A stretch of 46,781 nt of DNA, taken from assembly GCA_030156625.1 (NCBI GenBank), contig JASGMC010000005.1:1-46781 (forward strand), written 5' to 3'. The translations under genes were made by a program, and so were the position numbers. This DNA comes from Methanoculleus sp. (GTDB lineage Archaea > Halobacteriota > Methanomicrobia > Methanomicrobiales > Methanoculleaceae). Shown in pieces: positions 32,390 to 41,027 of this stretch. The stretch's first letter is position 1, and each line of letters begins with the position of its first letter. A model generated the notes under the pieces. That model made no database searches, was not told the origin of the DNA, and was given only the letters and a program-made list of their open reading frames with translations.

Positions 32390-33199
32390 ATGACTGACAG
32401 CGCTCGACCATCTTCCCCGCCGCTTGTCGAGTTCCGAAACGTCAGCGTCGTCCGGGGCGGCCACAGACTCCTCGACGCGGTATCGCTCACGATCCGCGAG
32501 GGAGAGCATATCGCCATCCTCGGGCCGAACGGTGCCGGGAAGTCGTCGCTCATCCGGGCGATCACCCGCGAGTACTACCCCTCCTCGCCGGGCCCGGAGA
32601 CTGTCTTTCGGTTCCGGGGGCGGGAGACCTGGGACGCCTTCGACCTCCGGTCCCACATCGGGCTCGTCTCCGGTGACCTCCAGCAGACCTTCACCCGCGG
32701 CATATCGGGCCGCGAAGTCGTGCTCTCGGGGTTCTTCTCGAGCATCGGGCTCTTCCTCTCTCACGAGGTGACTCCCGGAATGGAGCGAAAGGCCGACGAG
32801 ATCCTCGAGTTCCTCGAGGTCGCGCACCTCGCCGACCGCCCGATGACCGGGATCTCCTCGGGCGAGGCCCGCAGGCTCCTGATCGGGAGGGCGCTCGTCC
32901 ACGACCCGGGCACCCTCGTCCTCGACGAACCCACGAACAGCCTCGACCTGCACGCGCTCCACACCTTCAGAAAAACCCTCCGGAAGATTGCACGGTCGGG
33001 CACCGGCATCATCCTCGTGACCCACAACCTCCCCGACATCATCCCGGAGATCTCCCGGGTCGTCCTGATGCGGGACGGTGCCGTCCAAAAAGACGGCCCG
33101 AAGGCGGAAGTCCTGACCGACGGAGCCGTCGGCGACCTCTTCCGCGTCCCTGTCCGTGTCCGGGAGGAGGACGGCTACTACTACGCGACGGGATACTAA
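32390..33199 (+). CDS. orphan ABC ATPase
   Basis: 269 residues, one nucleotide-binding domain: Walker A GPNGAGKSS (45-53), Q-loop region GLVSGDLQQTF, signature ISSGEARRLLIGRAL, Walker B TLVLDEPTNSLD, H-loop VTHNLPDII. The signature has Ser-Ser in place of the usual LSGGQ, as in the ModF/YlmA-like group of stand-alone ATPases (LSTGEARR). No permease or binding-protein gene is adjacent, so it either works with a permease encoded elsewhere or is a soluble regulator. Its own TATA box and the next gene 118 bp away show a single-gene unit. Confidence 0.9.
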   Translation: MTDSARPSSPPLVEFRNVSVVRGGHRLLDAVSLTIREGEHIAILGPNGAGKSSLIRAITREYYPSSPGPETVFRFRGRETWDAFDLRSHIGLVSGDLQQTFTRGISGREVVLSGFFSSIGLFLSHEVTPGMERKADEILEFLEVAHLADRPMTGISSGEARRLLIGRALVHDPGTLVLDEPTNSLDLHALHTFRKTLRKIARSGTGIILVTHNLPDIIPEISRVVLMRDGAVQKDGPKAEVLTDGAVGDLFRVPVRVREEDGYYYATGY

Positions 33200-33317
33200 C
33201 TCCCCCCGAACCCCGCTGTTTTTCCGATCGACATAACGCTTAAGGCCGGTGACGATCTCTCCCGCCGCTCATACCCCGGCATGGAGGTGCCGGGGAACCT
33301 GAGAGGGGAGAGGAAGC

Positions 33318-34334
33318 ATGGTCGAGATTGGCTACAAACTTTTCACCGAGGCGCACAGCGCATCAGAACTGGTGAAAAACGCGAGGCTGGCCGAGGATGC
33401 CGGGTTCTCGTTTTTGAGCATCAGCGATCACTACCTCCCGTGGATCGCAAACCACGGATACGCCGGGTTTGCCTGGTGCACCATCGGCGGCGTGTCCCAG
33501 AGCACCTCGCGGGTCAGGGTCTCCACCGGCGTGACCTGCCCGCTGGTGCGTTACCATCCTGCTATCGTCGCGCAGGCCGCCGCAACCGCGGCGAGCATGA
33601 TGCCCGGGAGGTTCGAGCTCGGGGTCGGGACGGGCGAGAACTTAAACGAACACGTCACCGGGGGAATCTGGCCGACATCGGAGCCGGTGCGGCTCGATAT
33701 GCTCCACGAGGCGGTGAACATCATCCGGACGCTCTGGAAGGGAGGGATGCAGGACTACTACGGCAACTACTACATCATCGACAATGCACAGATCTTCGAG
33801 ATCCCGGAGCAGCTCCCGGCAATCCGCATCTCGGCGGAAGGGTCGATGGCGGCGGAGGTGGCCGGGGAGATCGGCGACGCGCTTATCCACTACGAGCAGA
33901 AGCCCGAGGAGGTCATCGAGACGTTCCGTGCATCAGGCGGCGAAGGCAAGTCGTGCATGGTCGAGACCGCGGTCTGCTACGGCAAAAGCGAAGAGGAGGC
34001 GAAACGTACGGCGTACGAGTGGTTCCCCGTCGCTGCAAACAAGGGGGGGCTGAACTGGATCGTCCCCACGCCGACGCACTTTGAGCAGATGCAGCAGATG
34101 GTGACGCCGGACGATGTCGCAGAGAACGTCCTCTGCGGACCCGACCCGCAGAAGATCATAGAGAAGGTGGGTAAACTCGCCGATATGGGCTACGACAGCG
34201 TCCTGCTCCACCAGGTAGGTCCCGATCAGCAGGAGTTCATCAACCTCGCGCACGACACCATCCTGCCGGAGTTCGGGATCAGGCCCCCGCGGGCCGAGGC
34301 CGGGGGAAGGATGGTCCCCGGTCCCGCACGGTGA
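33318..34334 (+). CDS. F420-dependent LLM-class oxidoreductase (TIGR03557-type)
   Basis: 338 residues, TIM-barrel luciferase-like fold using coenzyme F420. Characteristic text is GYKLFTEAHSASELVKNARL, SISDHYLPW, VRVSTGVTCPLVRYHPAI, and FELGVGTGENLNEHVTG, the region that binds the deazaflavin phosphate and is strongly conserved in the F420 glucose-6-phosphate dehydrogenase-like TIGR03557 group. F420 is the main hydride carrier of methanogens, so such enzymes oxidise or reduce an alcohol, aldehyde or sugar; the substrate is unknown. GAGGGGAGAGGAAGC is a strong ribosome binding region before the ATG. Confidence 0.92.
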   Translation: MVEIGYKLFTEAHSASELVKNARLAEDAGFSFLSISDHYLPWIANHGYAGFAWCTIGGVSQSTSRVRVSTGVTCPLVRYHPAIVAQAAATAASMMPGRFELGVGTGENLNEHVTGGIWPTSEPVRLDMLHEAVNIIRTLWKGGMQDYYGNYYIIDNAQIFEIPEQLPAIRISAEGSMAAEVAGEIGDALIHYEQKPEEVIETFRASGGEGKSCMVETAVCYGKSEEEAKRTAYEWFPVAANKGGLNWIVPTPTHFEQMQQMVTPDDVAENVLCGPDPQKIIEKVGKLADMGYDSVLLHQVGPDQQEFINLAHDTILPEFGIRPPRAEAGGRMVPGPAR

Positions 34335-34489
34335 GTGGAAGGCCGGCTATTACCTCTTTTTCCACAGTCCTGACCTGCCAGAACGGCTCTTCCCGTGTTC
34401 GGGATGCCCGGGCCGGCAGAGCATGGAAGGGAGTGCGGACACCGCCGGGACAACATTTAAGAAGCCGGCGCGGCATCCCGTTTCCCGGG

Positions 34490-35722
34490 ATGACAGGGGA
34501 TACAGATATCGCAATTGTCCGGGACTTCATGGCGGAGTTCGCCGGCCTGACCGGGCTTGACCCGCCCCGCACCCCCCCGCGGCGCTACCTCTGGACGGAC
34601 GCTTATGCGGTCTGCAACTATCTCGAACTTTTCCACCGGACAGGTGACACATCCTACCGGGACCTCGCCCTCCGCCTCGTCGACCAGGTGCACCACACCC
34701 TCGGCCGGCACCGCGATGACGACCCTCGCACGGGCTGGATCGGCGGCTTACCCGACGAGGAGGGCGAGGCGCATCCCACCCGGGGCGGTCTCCGGATCGG
34801 AAAACCGCTTCCCGAACGAGGGCCCGACGAGCCGTTCGACGAGCGGCTGGAATGGGACCGGGACGGGCAGTATTATCACTATTTGACGAAGTGGATGCAC
34901 GCGCTCAACCGGGTGAGCCGGGTCACCTCTGATCCGACCTACACCCGGTGGGCGGTGGAACTTGCGCAGGCTGCCCATGCAGCGTTCACCTACACCCCCT
35001 CCTCCGGCGGCAGAAAGAGGATGTACTGGAAGATGAGCATCGATCTCTCCCGGCCGCTCGTCCCTGCCATGGGCCAGCACGACCCGCTCGACGGGTTCGT
35101 CACCTACAGCGAGCTCCAGATGACGGCTGCCGGGGGATGCGGAGGATCGCTGCAGCCCGAGATCGTCGATATGGCCGGCATCTGCCGGGGTGGGAACCTG
35201 GCCACGGACGACCCGCTCGGCATCGGCGGTCTCCTCTTTGATTCCGGAAGGATCGTGCAGATCCTGGAGGGATCCGGAAGGATCGTGCAGATCCTGGAGG
35301 GATCCGGAAGGATCGTGCAGATCCTGGAGGGATCCGGAAGAATAGGGCCGCTCGCCGGCCGGGAAGGGTCTGCATACGAAGATCTGCTGGCTCCCGTCCT
35401 TGACGCAGCTCTCGCAGGCCTCACACGCTTTACCGGGGGCGGCACCCTCCGGTACCCCGCGGATTACCGCCTCGCCTTCCGGGAGCTCGGGCTCTCGATC
35501 GGGCTCCGGGGGGTCGGTATCCTCGTGGAACGGGTCCGGGAGAATCAGGACCTTTCCCGGCGGGCGGAAGCCCTCATGCGGTACGTGCCGCTCGCCGACG
35601 AGATCGAGCGCTTCTGGATGGACCCGGACAACCGGAAAGCCGGCACCTGGAAACAAAACCGGGAGATCAACACGGTGATGCTCGCCACCAGTCTTGCGCC
35701 AGGGGAGTTCCTGGCTGTCTGA
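34490..35722 (+). CDS. six-hairpin-like helical protein with internal tandem repeat
   Basis: 410 residues, soluble. Repeated helical pairs (RYLWTDAYAVCNYLELFHRT, YRDLALRLVDQVHHTLGRH, GQYYHYLTKWMHALNRVSRV) recall (alpha/alpha)6 toroids of six-hairpin glycosidases and related proteins of methanogens; aromatic and acidic residues in these helices fit a carbohydrate-binding surface, but I see no assigned catalytic signature. Residues about 252-281 are three copies of the decapeptide SGRIVQILEG encoded by a perfect 30-bp repeat, an insertion in an otherwise regular protein. The start at 34490 follows a TATA-like CATTTAAG (34454-34461); the same frame is open upstream to 34331 but lies before the promoter. 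Confidence 0.75.
   Translation: MTGDTDIAIVRDFMAEFAGLTGLDPPRTPPRRYLWTDAYAVCNYLELFHRTGDTSYRDLALRLVDQVHHTLGRHRDDDPRTGWIGGLPDEEGEAHPTRGGLRIGKPLPERGPDEPFDERLEWDRDGQYYHYLTKWMHALNRVSRVTSDPTYTRWAVELAQAAHAAFTYTPSSGGRKRMYWKMSIDLSRPLVPAMGQHDPLDGFVTYSELQMTAAGGCGGSLQPEIVDMAGICRGGNLATDDPLGIGGLLFDSGRIVQILEGSGRIVQILEGSGRIVQILEGSGRIGPLAGREGSAYEDLLAPVLDAALAGLTRFTGGGTLRYPADYRLAFRELGLSIGLRGVGILVERVRENQDLSRRAEALMRYVPLADEIERFWMDPDNRKAGTWKQNREINTVMLATSLAPGEFLAV
35243..35332 (+). repeat. 30-bp in-frame tandem repeat, three copies
   Basis: Three identical consecutive copies of a 30-bp unit starting TCCGGAAGGATCGTGCAGAT, followed by an 8-bp partial copy at 35333-35340. The units contain GGATCC at each junction and encode SGRIVQILEG. 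Identity across copies points to recent expansion. Confidence 0.97.
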
Positions 35723-35819
35723 GGCCGCGGCTCCTGCAGCCCCTCACCCCTGTGGACACCGTCACCCATACTATTTTATGCAGAGGCGATAAGGCTGTGT
35801 CCGATTGGAGGAAAGAATC

Positions 35820-36239
35820 ATGGCATCCAGACTGATGGATTACTTCAACAAACAGCCGAGAATCGGTATCCTGAGCACCGCAAACAAAGAAGGAAAGGTC
35901 GATGCGGCAATCTTCGGCTCGCCGATGATGGTCGACGAGAAGACTGTCGTCATGGGGCTTGGAGAGAACCGCACGTTTGCCTACCTGCAGGAGAACCCGA
36001 ACGCCGTCTACACGATCGTGGAGAGTGGAGAGACGATCATGGACTGGAAGGGGCTCCGGGTCTACCTGAAGATGAAGGAGTACGCGACCTCCGGAGAGAT
36101 GCTGGACAACTACCGGAAACAGATTGCCGGGGTCGTGGGCGAGGATGCGGCGTCGACGATCCACGCCTCGGTGACGTTCGAGGTCGGTGAGGTGCGCCCC
36201 CTCGTCGATATGGGCCAGGGCTGGGAGCAATCTATCTGA
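35820..36239 (+). CDS. pyridoxamine 5'-phosphate oxidase-like flavin protein
   Basis: 139 residues, a split beta-barrel. The start MASRLMDYFNKQPRIGILST, followed by NKEGKVDAAIFGSPMMVDEK and TVVMGLGENRTFAYLQENPN, is the flavin-binding region of small PNPOx-like proteins. Such proteins in methanogens bind FMN or F420 and are mostly of unknown function; homodimers are usual. GGAGGAAAG 5 nt before the ATG is a near-perfect ribosome binding site and fixes the start. TATTTTATG near 35772 is a possible TATA element. Confidence 0.9.
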   Translation: MASRLMDYFNKQPRIGILSTANKEGKVDAAIFGSPMMVDEKTVVMGLGENRTFAYLQENPNAVYTIVESGETIMDWKGLRVYLKMKEYATSGEMLDNYRKQIAGVVGEDAASTIHASVTFEVGEVRPLVDMGQGWEQSI

Positions 36240-36286
36240 ACGTTTTTGGGAGGGCACGCTTGGACGGGCTTTCCTTCCCCTCCCGC

Positions 36287-37258
36287 CTACTCCGAGAGGA
36301 ACGGGAATATCCGGCGCAAGTTCTCATCGAGCGGTTTCTTCTTCTGCCAGGTCTCCTCGAGCGGGGTGTACGTGAGGTTCCCGCCGACCTCTCCTACCAT
36401 GCACCCGCTCCGCCCCTCGATCAGCGCCTCGACGGCGGCGACACCGAGGAGGCTCCCGAGCACCCTGTCGCGCAACGTCGGCGGCCCGCCACGCTGGAGG
36501 TGCCCGAGGACGACGACGCGGGATTCGAAGTTGAGGCGCTCACTGACCTCCCGGGCAATCTTAAAGGAGATGCCCGGCGTCTCCCCCTCCGCCACCACCA
36601 CGATCGCGCTCTTCTTCCCGATGGTGAAGCCTTCCTGTATACGCTCGCTGATCCGGGCGATCGAGACCTCTTCCTCCGGGATGACCAGCTCCTCTGCGCC
36701 GCCGGCGATGCCGCTCTCGAGCGCCAGAAACCCGGATGTCCGCCCCATCACCTCGATGAAGAAGAGGCGCTCGTGCGACCGGGCCGTATCGCGGATGCGG
36801 TCGATCGCCTCGACCGCACAGTTCGCCGCCGTATCGAACCCGATGCAGTAGTCGGTCCCATAGACGTCGTTGTCGATGCTCCCCGGCACACCCACGAGCG
36901 CCGCCGTATCCGCATCGGCGGCAAGCAGGCTTGCGCCGTGGAACGTCCCCTCGCCGCCGATCAGGACGATCCCGTCAAGCCCCATCCGGTCGATGGACGC
37001 TGCCGCCCTGAGTCGCCCCTCCTTCGTGTAGAAGTCCGGGTTCCGGGAGGTCTCGAGGATGGTGCCGCCCAGGTGGATGGTATTCCGGATCGCCGCCCGG
37101 TCGAGCGGCACTGTATCGCCGTTTATGAGCCCGGTATACCCCCGGCGTATCCCGACGACGGCAAGGTCGTGCGTGAGCGCGGTCCGCACCGCCGCCCGGA
37201 TGCAGGCGTTCATGCCCGGGGCGTCGCCGCCGCTCGTCAGGATACCGATGCGCCTCAT
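36287..37258 (-). CDS. pfkA: ATP-type 6-phosphofructokinase, bacterial PfkA family
   Basis: 323 residues, the length of bacterial PfkA. It phosphorylates fructose 6-phosphate to the 1,6-bisphosphate. Active-site elements are GILTSGGDAPGMNA, GVPGSIDND (bacterial consensus GIPGTIDND, with Asp129 as likely base), and MGRTSGFLA. The nucleotide loop reads GGEGTFHG (101-108): the glycine that marks ATP use is present, whereas a Glu replaces the usual metal-binding Asp (GGDGS/T). Most archaea use ADP-dependent or other kinases, so a PfkA-type gene suggests transfer from bacteria. It overlaps pgk by 4 nt (ATGA) and is translated with it. Confidence 0.92.
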   Translation of the reverse strand: MRRIGILTSGGDAPGMNACIRAAVRTALTHDLAVVGIRRGYTGLINGDTVPLDRAAIRNTIHLGGTILETSRNPDFYTKEGRLRAAASIDRMGLDGIVLIGGEGTFHGASLLAADADTAALVGVPGSIDNDVYGTDYCIGFDTAANCAVEAIDRIRDTARSHERLFFIEVMGRTSGFLALESGIAGGAEELVIPEEEVSIARISERIQEGFTIGKKSAIVVVAEGETPGISFKIAREVSERLNFESRVVVLGHLQRGGPPTLRDRVLGSLLGVAAVEALIEGRSGCMVGEVGGNLTYTPLEETWQKKKPLDENLRRIFPFLSE

Positions 37259-38466
37259 GACGTCCCTGCATCATCGAGCGCCGCAACACCCGGGAGCGGC
37301 TTCCCGGCAAGCATCGTCAGCGCGGCCCCGCCGCCCGTCGAGACGTGGGTCATCTGGCCGGCAAGCCCGAACCGCACCACCGCATCCGTGGTCGAACCGC
37401 CGCCGATAACCGTGGTGCCCCGGAGGTTGGCGAGGGCTGCGGCGACCCGGCGCGTCCCCTCTGCAAACTCCGGGATCTCGAAGACACCCATCGGGCCGTT
37501 CCAGACGACGGTCCGCGAGCCTGCAATTTCGTGAGAGAAATCGTCGGCAGCTCCCGGCCCGATATCCGCGATGACCCGGTCGTCCGGAACCTCTGTCGCG
37601 GGCACAACCCGGGTCGGGACGCCCGCTTCCAGCCTCTCCGCGACGACGACGTCCCCGGGCAGGAGGAGGCGGACACCGCGCGTCATCGCTCTCTCGGCGA
37701 TCTTCCTGACGGCATCCAGGCTGTCGGTCTCGACATATGATGCGCCGGTCCCGTACCCCTGGCTCGCAAGGAACGTCGCTGCCATGCCTCCTCCGATAAT
37801 GAGTGCGTCCACCCGGGAGATGATGTTCTCGAGAACCTCCAGTTTGTCGCTCACCTTGGCCCCGCCGATCACGGCGGCGAACGGCCTCTCAGGGGCTTGT
37901 AGGATACGCGTAAACGTGCCGATCTCCCTCTCCAGCAGGAGCCCGGCAACCGCCGGCAGATGCTCCGGGACGCCCACAACCGACGCGTGGGCCCTGTGGG
38001 AGGCTCCGAAGGCGTCGTTGACGTAGATCTCCGCAAGGCTGGCGAGTTCCTCCGCAAAAGCCGGGTCGTCTTTCTTCTCCTCCGGGTGGAACCGGAGGTT
38101 TTCGAGGAGAACGATATCCCCGCCGTTCATCGCCGCGACCGCGCTCTCCACCCCCGGCCCGACGCAGTCCCTGAGCGCGACGACCGGCCGGTCGAGCAGC
38201 GCGGAGAGCCGGTTTGCCACGAGGGTGAGACGCAACCGCTCCACGACCCCGCCCTGCGGCCGGCCCAGGTGTGAGCAGAGGATGACCCGTGCGTCCCGCT
38301 CGTAGAGATAGCGTATCGTCGGCAGGCTGGCCCGGATGCGGGTATCGTCGGCGATGGCGCCGTCCTCATCAAGCGGCACGTTGAAATCGGCACGGACGAG
38401 CACCCTTTTGTCCCTCACGTCAATCTCCCGGACGGTCTTCTTCCGTCTTGCTAGCACGTTCTGCAT
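37255..38466 (-). CDS. pgk: phosphoglycerate kinase, bacterial type
   Basis: 403 residues. The enzyme interconverts 3-phosphoglycerate and 1,3-bisphosphoglycerate with ATP. Motifs in order: DKRVLVRADFNVPLDEDG, SHLGRPQG, ENLRFHPEE, NDAFGASHRAHAS, AAVIGGAKVSDKLEVL, and the C-terminal NGPMGVFE and IGGGSTTDA nucleotide site. These signatures match the bacterial/eukaryotic form more closely than the archaeal form as I remember it. The start at 38466 (MQNVLARRKKTVREIDV) is preferred; the frame extends to an ATG at 38520. It is the first gene of a pgk-pfkA pair, which would support interconversion between hexose and triose phosphates, such as sugar storage or breakdown. A minus-strand TATA-like CTATATATG lies near 38606. 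Confidence 0.93.
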   Translation of the reverse strand: MQNVLARRKKTVREIDVRDKRVLVRADFNVPLDEDGAIADDTRIRASLPTIRYLYERDARVILCSHLGRPQGGVVERLRLTLVANRLSALLDRPVVALRDCVGPGVESAVAAMNGGDIVLLENLRFHPEEKKDDPAFAEELASLAEIYVNDAFGASHRAHASVVGVPEHLPAVAGLLLEREIGTFTRILQAPERPFAAVIGGAKVSDKLEVLENIISRVDALIIGGGMAATFLASQGYGTGASYVETDSLDAVRKIAERAMTRGVRLLLPGDVVVAERLEAGVPTRVVPATEVPDDRVIADIGPGAADDFSHEIAGSRTVVWNGPMGVFEIPEFAEGTRRVAAALANLRGTTVIGGGSTTDAVVRFGLAGQMTHVSTGGGAALTMLAGKPLPGVAALDDAGTS

Positions 38467-38770
38467 ACCTGCATTCCCCCGGAGCAGCGGAGAACCGCGG
38501 AGTTCCTGTGCCGGGTGCACGAGCGGCTGCGCCGCCCTGTCCAGCCTTCTGCAGTCTTCTGGCCGTTCCCCGCTGAATTACGGTGTCCCGTGCATGCGTG
38601 CCCTGGCATATATAGTGTTCGCCGCGGCATCCCGGCGGGGGATCTCCTCACCGCTACCGCCGGGGGTGGCCCGGGCGCCGGGGCTCCGAACCCCTGCGGG
38701 CATCCTCCAGTCCCCCTAAAAGTTGTCGCCGGCCCCGGCGGTCGATTCGATTCCTGCTCTCCCGGGCGTC
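38467..38770. other. intergenic region upstream of pgk
   Basis: No gene seen. It contains a minus-strand TATA-like element around 38606-38614, which would leave a pgk leader of over 100 nt. GC-rich blocks between 38630 and 38700 can form several hairpins, none convincing. I checked for tRNA-like T-arms near 38745 and 38690 and found no complete cloverleaf. Confidence 0.45.
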
Positions 38771-39166
38771 TCACCGCTCCATGCGGCGCTCCCAGTAGGG
38801 CGTGTAGCCGTAGTGGCTGTATATCCCGGTGAGCCACTCGCGCTCGGCGGTCGTCGGCCAGTTGTCCTTGTCAAAGCCCGGCGCGTTCTCCAGCCGCTCT
38901 TTGGGCACGTCCAGGACGAAGGTGTCGTCGGTCGCGTTGTACTGCAGAGCCTCCCAGGGGATGGCGAAGAGTTTGTCGCCGAGCCCCATGAACCCGCCGA
39001 ACGAGAGGGCGGCGTAGGCGATGCAGCCTTCGCCGGTATCGATCACGACGTCCTTGATGCTTCCGAGGTCTTCACCCCGCGGGTTCCTGACCGTATAATC
39101 CGCAATATCCTTTCCCCGTATGATATTCCGTGCCTTTACTTCTGTAGCAGTTCCTCTCATCTGCAT
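38771..39166 (-). CDS. PRC-barrel domain protein
   Basis: 131 residues. The core IRGKDIADYTVRNPRGEDLG, SIKDVVIDTGEGCIAYAALS, GGFMGLGDKLFAIPWEAL is a PRC barrel with the typical pattern in which the beta-barrel is followed by LGDKLFAIPW. In archaea such proteins are often associated with RNA processing (RimM-like fold) or cell division; no function can be fixed. The tail (EWLTGIYSHYGYTPYWERRM) is Tyr-rich. AGGAG 7 nt before the ATG at 39166 sets the start, and TTAAATAC on the minus strand near 39228 is a possible TATA box. This family is usually stress induced in related species (family knowledge, not seen here). Confidence 0.9.
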   Translation of the reverse strand: MQMRGTATEVKARNIIRGKDIADYTVRNPRGEDLGSIKDVVIDTGEGCIAYAALSFGGFMGLGDKLFAIPWEALQYNATDDTFVLDVPKERLENAPGFDKDNWPTTAEREWLTGIYSHYGYTPYWERRMER

Positions 39167-39316
39167 CACGTCTCCTGAATTGTGGAACGTCCTGTCCCAC
39201 GGCAAGGGGAATACAGGCCGCGCAGTATTTAATTCTTGTGAACTATAATAATCTATGGATAAAAATTACCGCTCTCCGGCATGGGCAGCCGGAGGCGGCA
39301 CGTCCCGGAGCAGAAC

Positions 39317-39565
39317 CTACTGCTTCGCCCCTTCCTTCCTCCTCCACTCGCCGCCCGGCCCCTTCTCGTAGACCTGCTCCACCGCCGCCCAGGCGACTTT
39401 GTGGGCAACCTCCTCGCGAGACTCTTGTGGGTTTCGCCGTTCCGGGGGGTCGGCATACTGTTCCCAGGCGCTGTTGAACGCTTCACGATAGATCTCCCGG
39501 CCGTGCTCGGGAAGCAGTTCCCTCACCGGCCGGGGGAGGTCTTCGTTACTTGCATAGTATGGCAT
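39317..39565 (-). CDS. ChaB family protein
   Basis: 82 residues. The segment MPYYASNEDLPRPVRELLPE, continuing with HGREIYREAFNSAWEQY and AHKVAWAAVEQVYEKGP, is a full ChaB domain, a small all-helical fold named after the E. coli gene next to the ChaA cation antiporter. Many archaeal and bacterial ChaB proteins are general stress proteins of unknown mechanism. It is transcribed alone on the minus strand, in the same direction as the PRC-barrel gene 150 bp further on. Confidence 0.93.
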   Translation of the reverse strand: MPYYASNEDLPRPVRELLPEHGREIYREAFNSAWEQYADPPERRNPQESREEVAHKVAWAAVEQVYEKGPGGEWRRKEGAKQ

Positions 39566-39617
39566 ACTCTCACCCGTTCCAGTGCGCCGGGTGTGTTCCG
39601 GCCAGTATAAAAACGTT

Positions 39618-40859
39618 TCAGGTGCCCGTGGACGAATCAGGCCGGCACGGCGTACAATCGGCCGAACCGGACGTGGGGGGCGGGGTCTGCACCTGAGCGT
39701 CGTCTCCCAGGCAATAGTGCTTTCTCAGGTACTGCCTGACGCTCAGCGATGCGACGTACTCCCGATCCAGCTCCGTAACGATCCCGTCGATGATTCGTGC
39801 CTGTTCGGAGATCTTCCGGGCGACCTCGCCCCCCTGCATGTCGGTAAGACCGACGATGACGGCGAGCGGGTTCCTGATGCGATCGCCAAGGCATGCGAGT
39901 TGCTCAGTGTTCCGGTCGAGCTGCGAACAGACTTCCCGCCACAGGCGTTCATCGGTTTTTTGATGCGCAACCGCGATGATCCCGGTGAGGCCGCCCTCAC
40001 CATCGTCGACAGGTGAAAACTCAAGGATCATGGTAACCGGTTGATTCTGCGCATCCATGAGGACCGCTTCCATCCCGCGCCCCCCTCCGGCCGGATCGGA
40101 ACTCCCCGCCGATCCCCTGGAGACACGATTCAGGACGCAAGCTTTCTGGAATTCGGCAACAGAATCCCGGGCCATTATGGAAGAGAGGTGCTTTCCTGCC
40201 AGATCGGCAGGGTTATGCCCGAGGAGTCCCTTCGCCGGGGGGCTCACCGATGTTATCGTAAAGCCGGGATCGAGGGATATGATCAGGTCGGAAGAGAAGG
40301 CCTTCAGGAAATCATATCGCTGCCGGTACTCCTGAAGGCTCGTCTCCGCCCGGTCGGAATCCCGGCTGATGTGGTAGGTATCCAGGCGCGCGCCCCGGGC
40401 CGGGCCGGCGGGGATTACGGTGCTCGAGTAGTCCACCCAGGCCCTTCTCGCCGGAGCGCGGGACATGCAGTATTGCCTTGCCGGAATATTCTCGCAGAAG
40501 AAGCAGGATACGATGAAGTCTTCTTTTAGATCTTCGCCGTCCAGCAGATTCGGGGAGATGCAGAAGGAGATGAACTCTACGGCATTCATGCCGATTGTTT
40601 CGTACCCGCTCATTCCGAAGAGTTTCTCCATGGCTTTGTTCATCCAGGCAACGGTCTGATCCGGACCGATCAGCACAATTCCATCCTCCTGACGGTCAAC
40701 CAGCAGCGCCAGAAGGTTCCGGGTAGATACCGCGGTGTGGGCATCATCCTGCACGTAGCAGCTTCCGCGGTAAAGCAGCGCCTCGGCTACCTGCTCCTGT
40801 TCCGGTTTCTGCTTACCCGTCCTGTGACAACTCGTACTCGCCGCCCCGGAGTAACGCAT
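39618..40859 (-). CDS. PAS-domain signalling protein lacking a kinase ATPase domain
   Basis: 413 residues from the first ATG. PAS 1 covers about residues 55-165 (DRQEDGIVLIGPDQTVAWMN, YCMSRAPARRAWVDYSS) with three Cys in FIVSCFFCENIPARQYC; PAS 2 about 185-305 (DLIISLDPGFTITSVSPPAK). A helical pair follows: QLACLGDRIRNPLAVIVGL, ARIIDGIVTELDREYVASL. This is the dimerisation-type region of methanogen PAS proteins in which the phosphoacceptor His of the HDIRNPL motif is replaced (GDRIRNPL), and no HATPase follows. It cannot act as a normal kinase. The true start may be downstream (a GTG at 40754), since a TATA-like TTAATGTATA at about 40872-40882 lies very close to the ATG. Confidence 0.8.
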   Translation of the reverse strand: MRYSGAASTSCHRTGKQKPEQEQVAEALLYRGSCYVQDDAHTAVSTRNLLALLVDRQEDGIVLIGPDQTVAWMNKAMEKLFGMSGYETIGMNAVEFISFCISPNLLDGEDLKEDFIVSCFFCENIPARQYCMSRAPARRAWVDYSSTVIPAGPARGARLDTYHISRDSDRAETSLQEYRQRYDFLKAFSSDLIISLDPGFTITSVSPPAKGLLGHNPADLAGKHLSSIMARDSVAEFQKACVLNRVSRGSAGSSDPAGGGRGMEAVLMDAQNQPVTMILEFSPVDDGEGGLTGIIAVAHQKTDERLWREVCSQLDRNTEQLACLGDRIRNPLAVIVGLTDMQGGEVARKISEQARIIDGIVTELDREYVASLSVRQYLRKHYCLGDDAQVQTPPPTSGSADCTPCRPDSSTGT

Positions 40860-40994
40860 CTGATCCCCGAGATATACATTAAAAATAACCTGTATAAATG
40901 GTTTTCTTACGGTTTCGCCGATTTAATGCAGTTATTTTGCAAAATTACAATGTTATTGGACTCTTCCAGCAGTACTGTACAGTTCCGGTCAGAA

Positions 40995-41005
40995 TGTAAT
41001 ATTTT
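40995..41005 (+). promoter_or_regulatory. TATA box for the UbiA-type gene
   Basis: TGTAATATTTT, centred about 28 bp before the ATG at 41028, with no Shine-Dalgarno sequence between; a leaderless transcript is likely. The region 40860-41030 is clearly richer in A+T than the genes around it. Confidence 0.55.
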
Positions 41006-41027
41006 CCTCTCCCCGATTGTGTACATT

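Noticed and set aside
38680-38760. tRNA-like text (GATTCGATTCC and GGGGTTCGGAGCCCC)
   Set aside because: The candidate T-arms do not have five paired bases or a normal loop, and no acceptor stem, anticodon arm or CCA end can be found.
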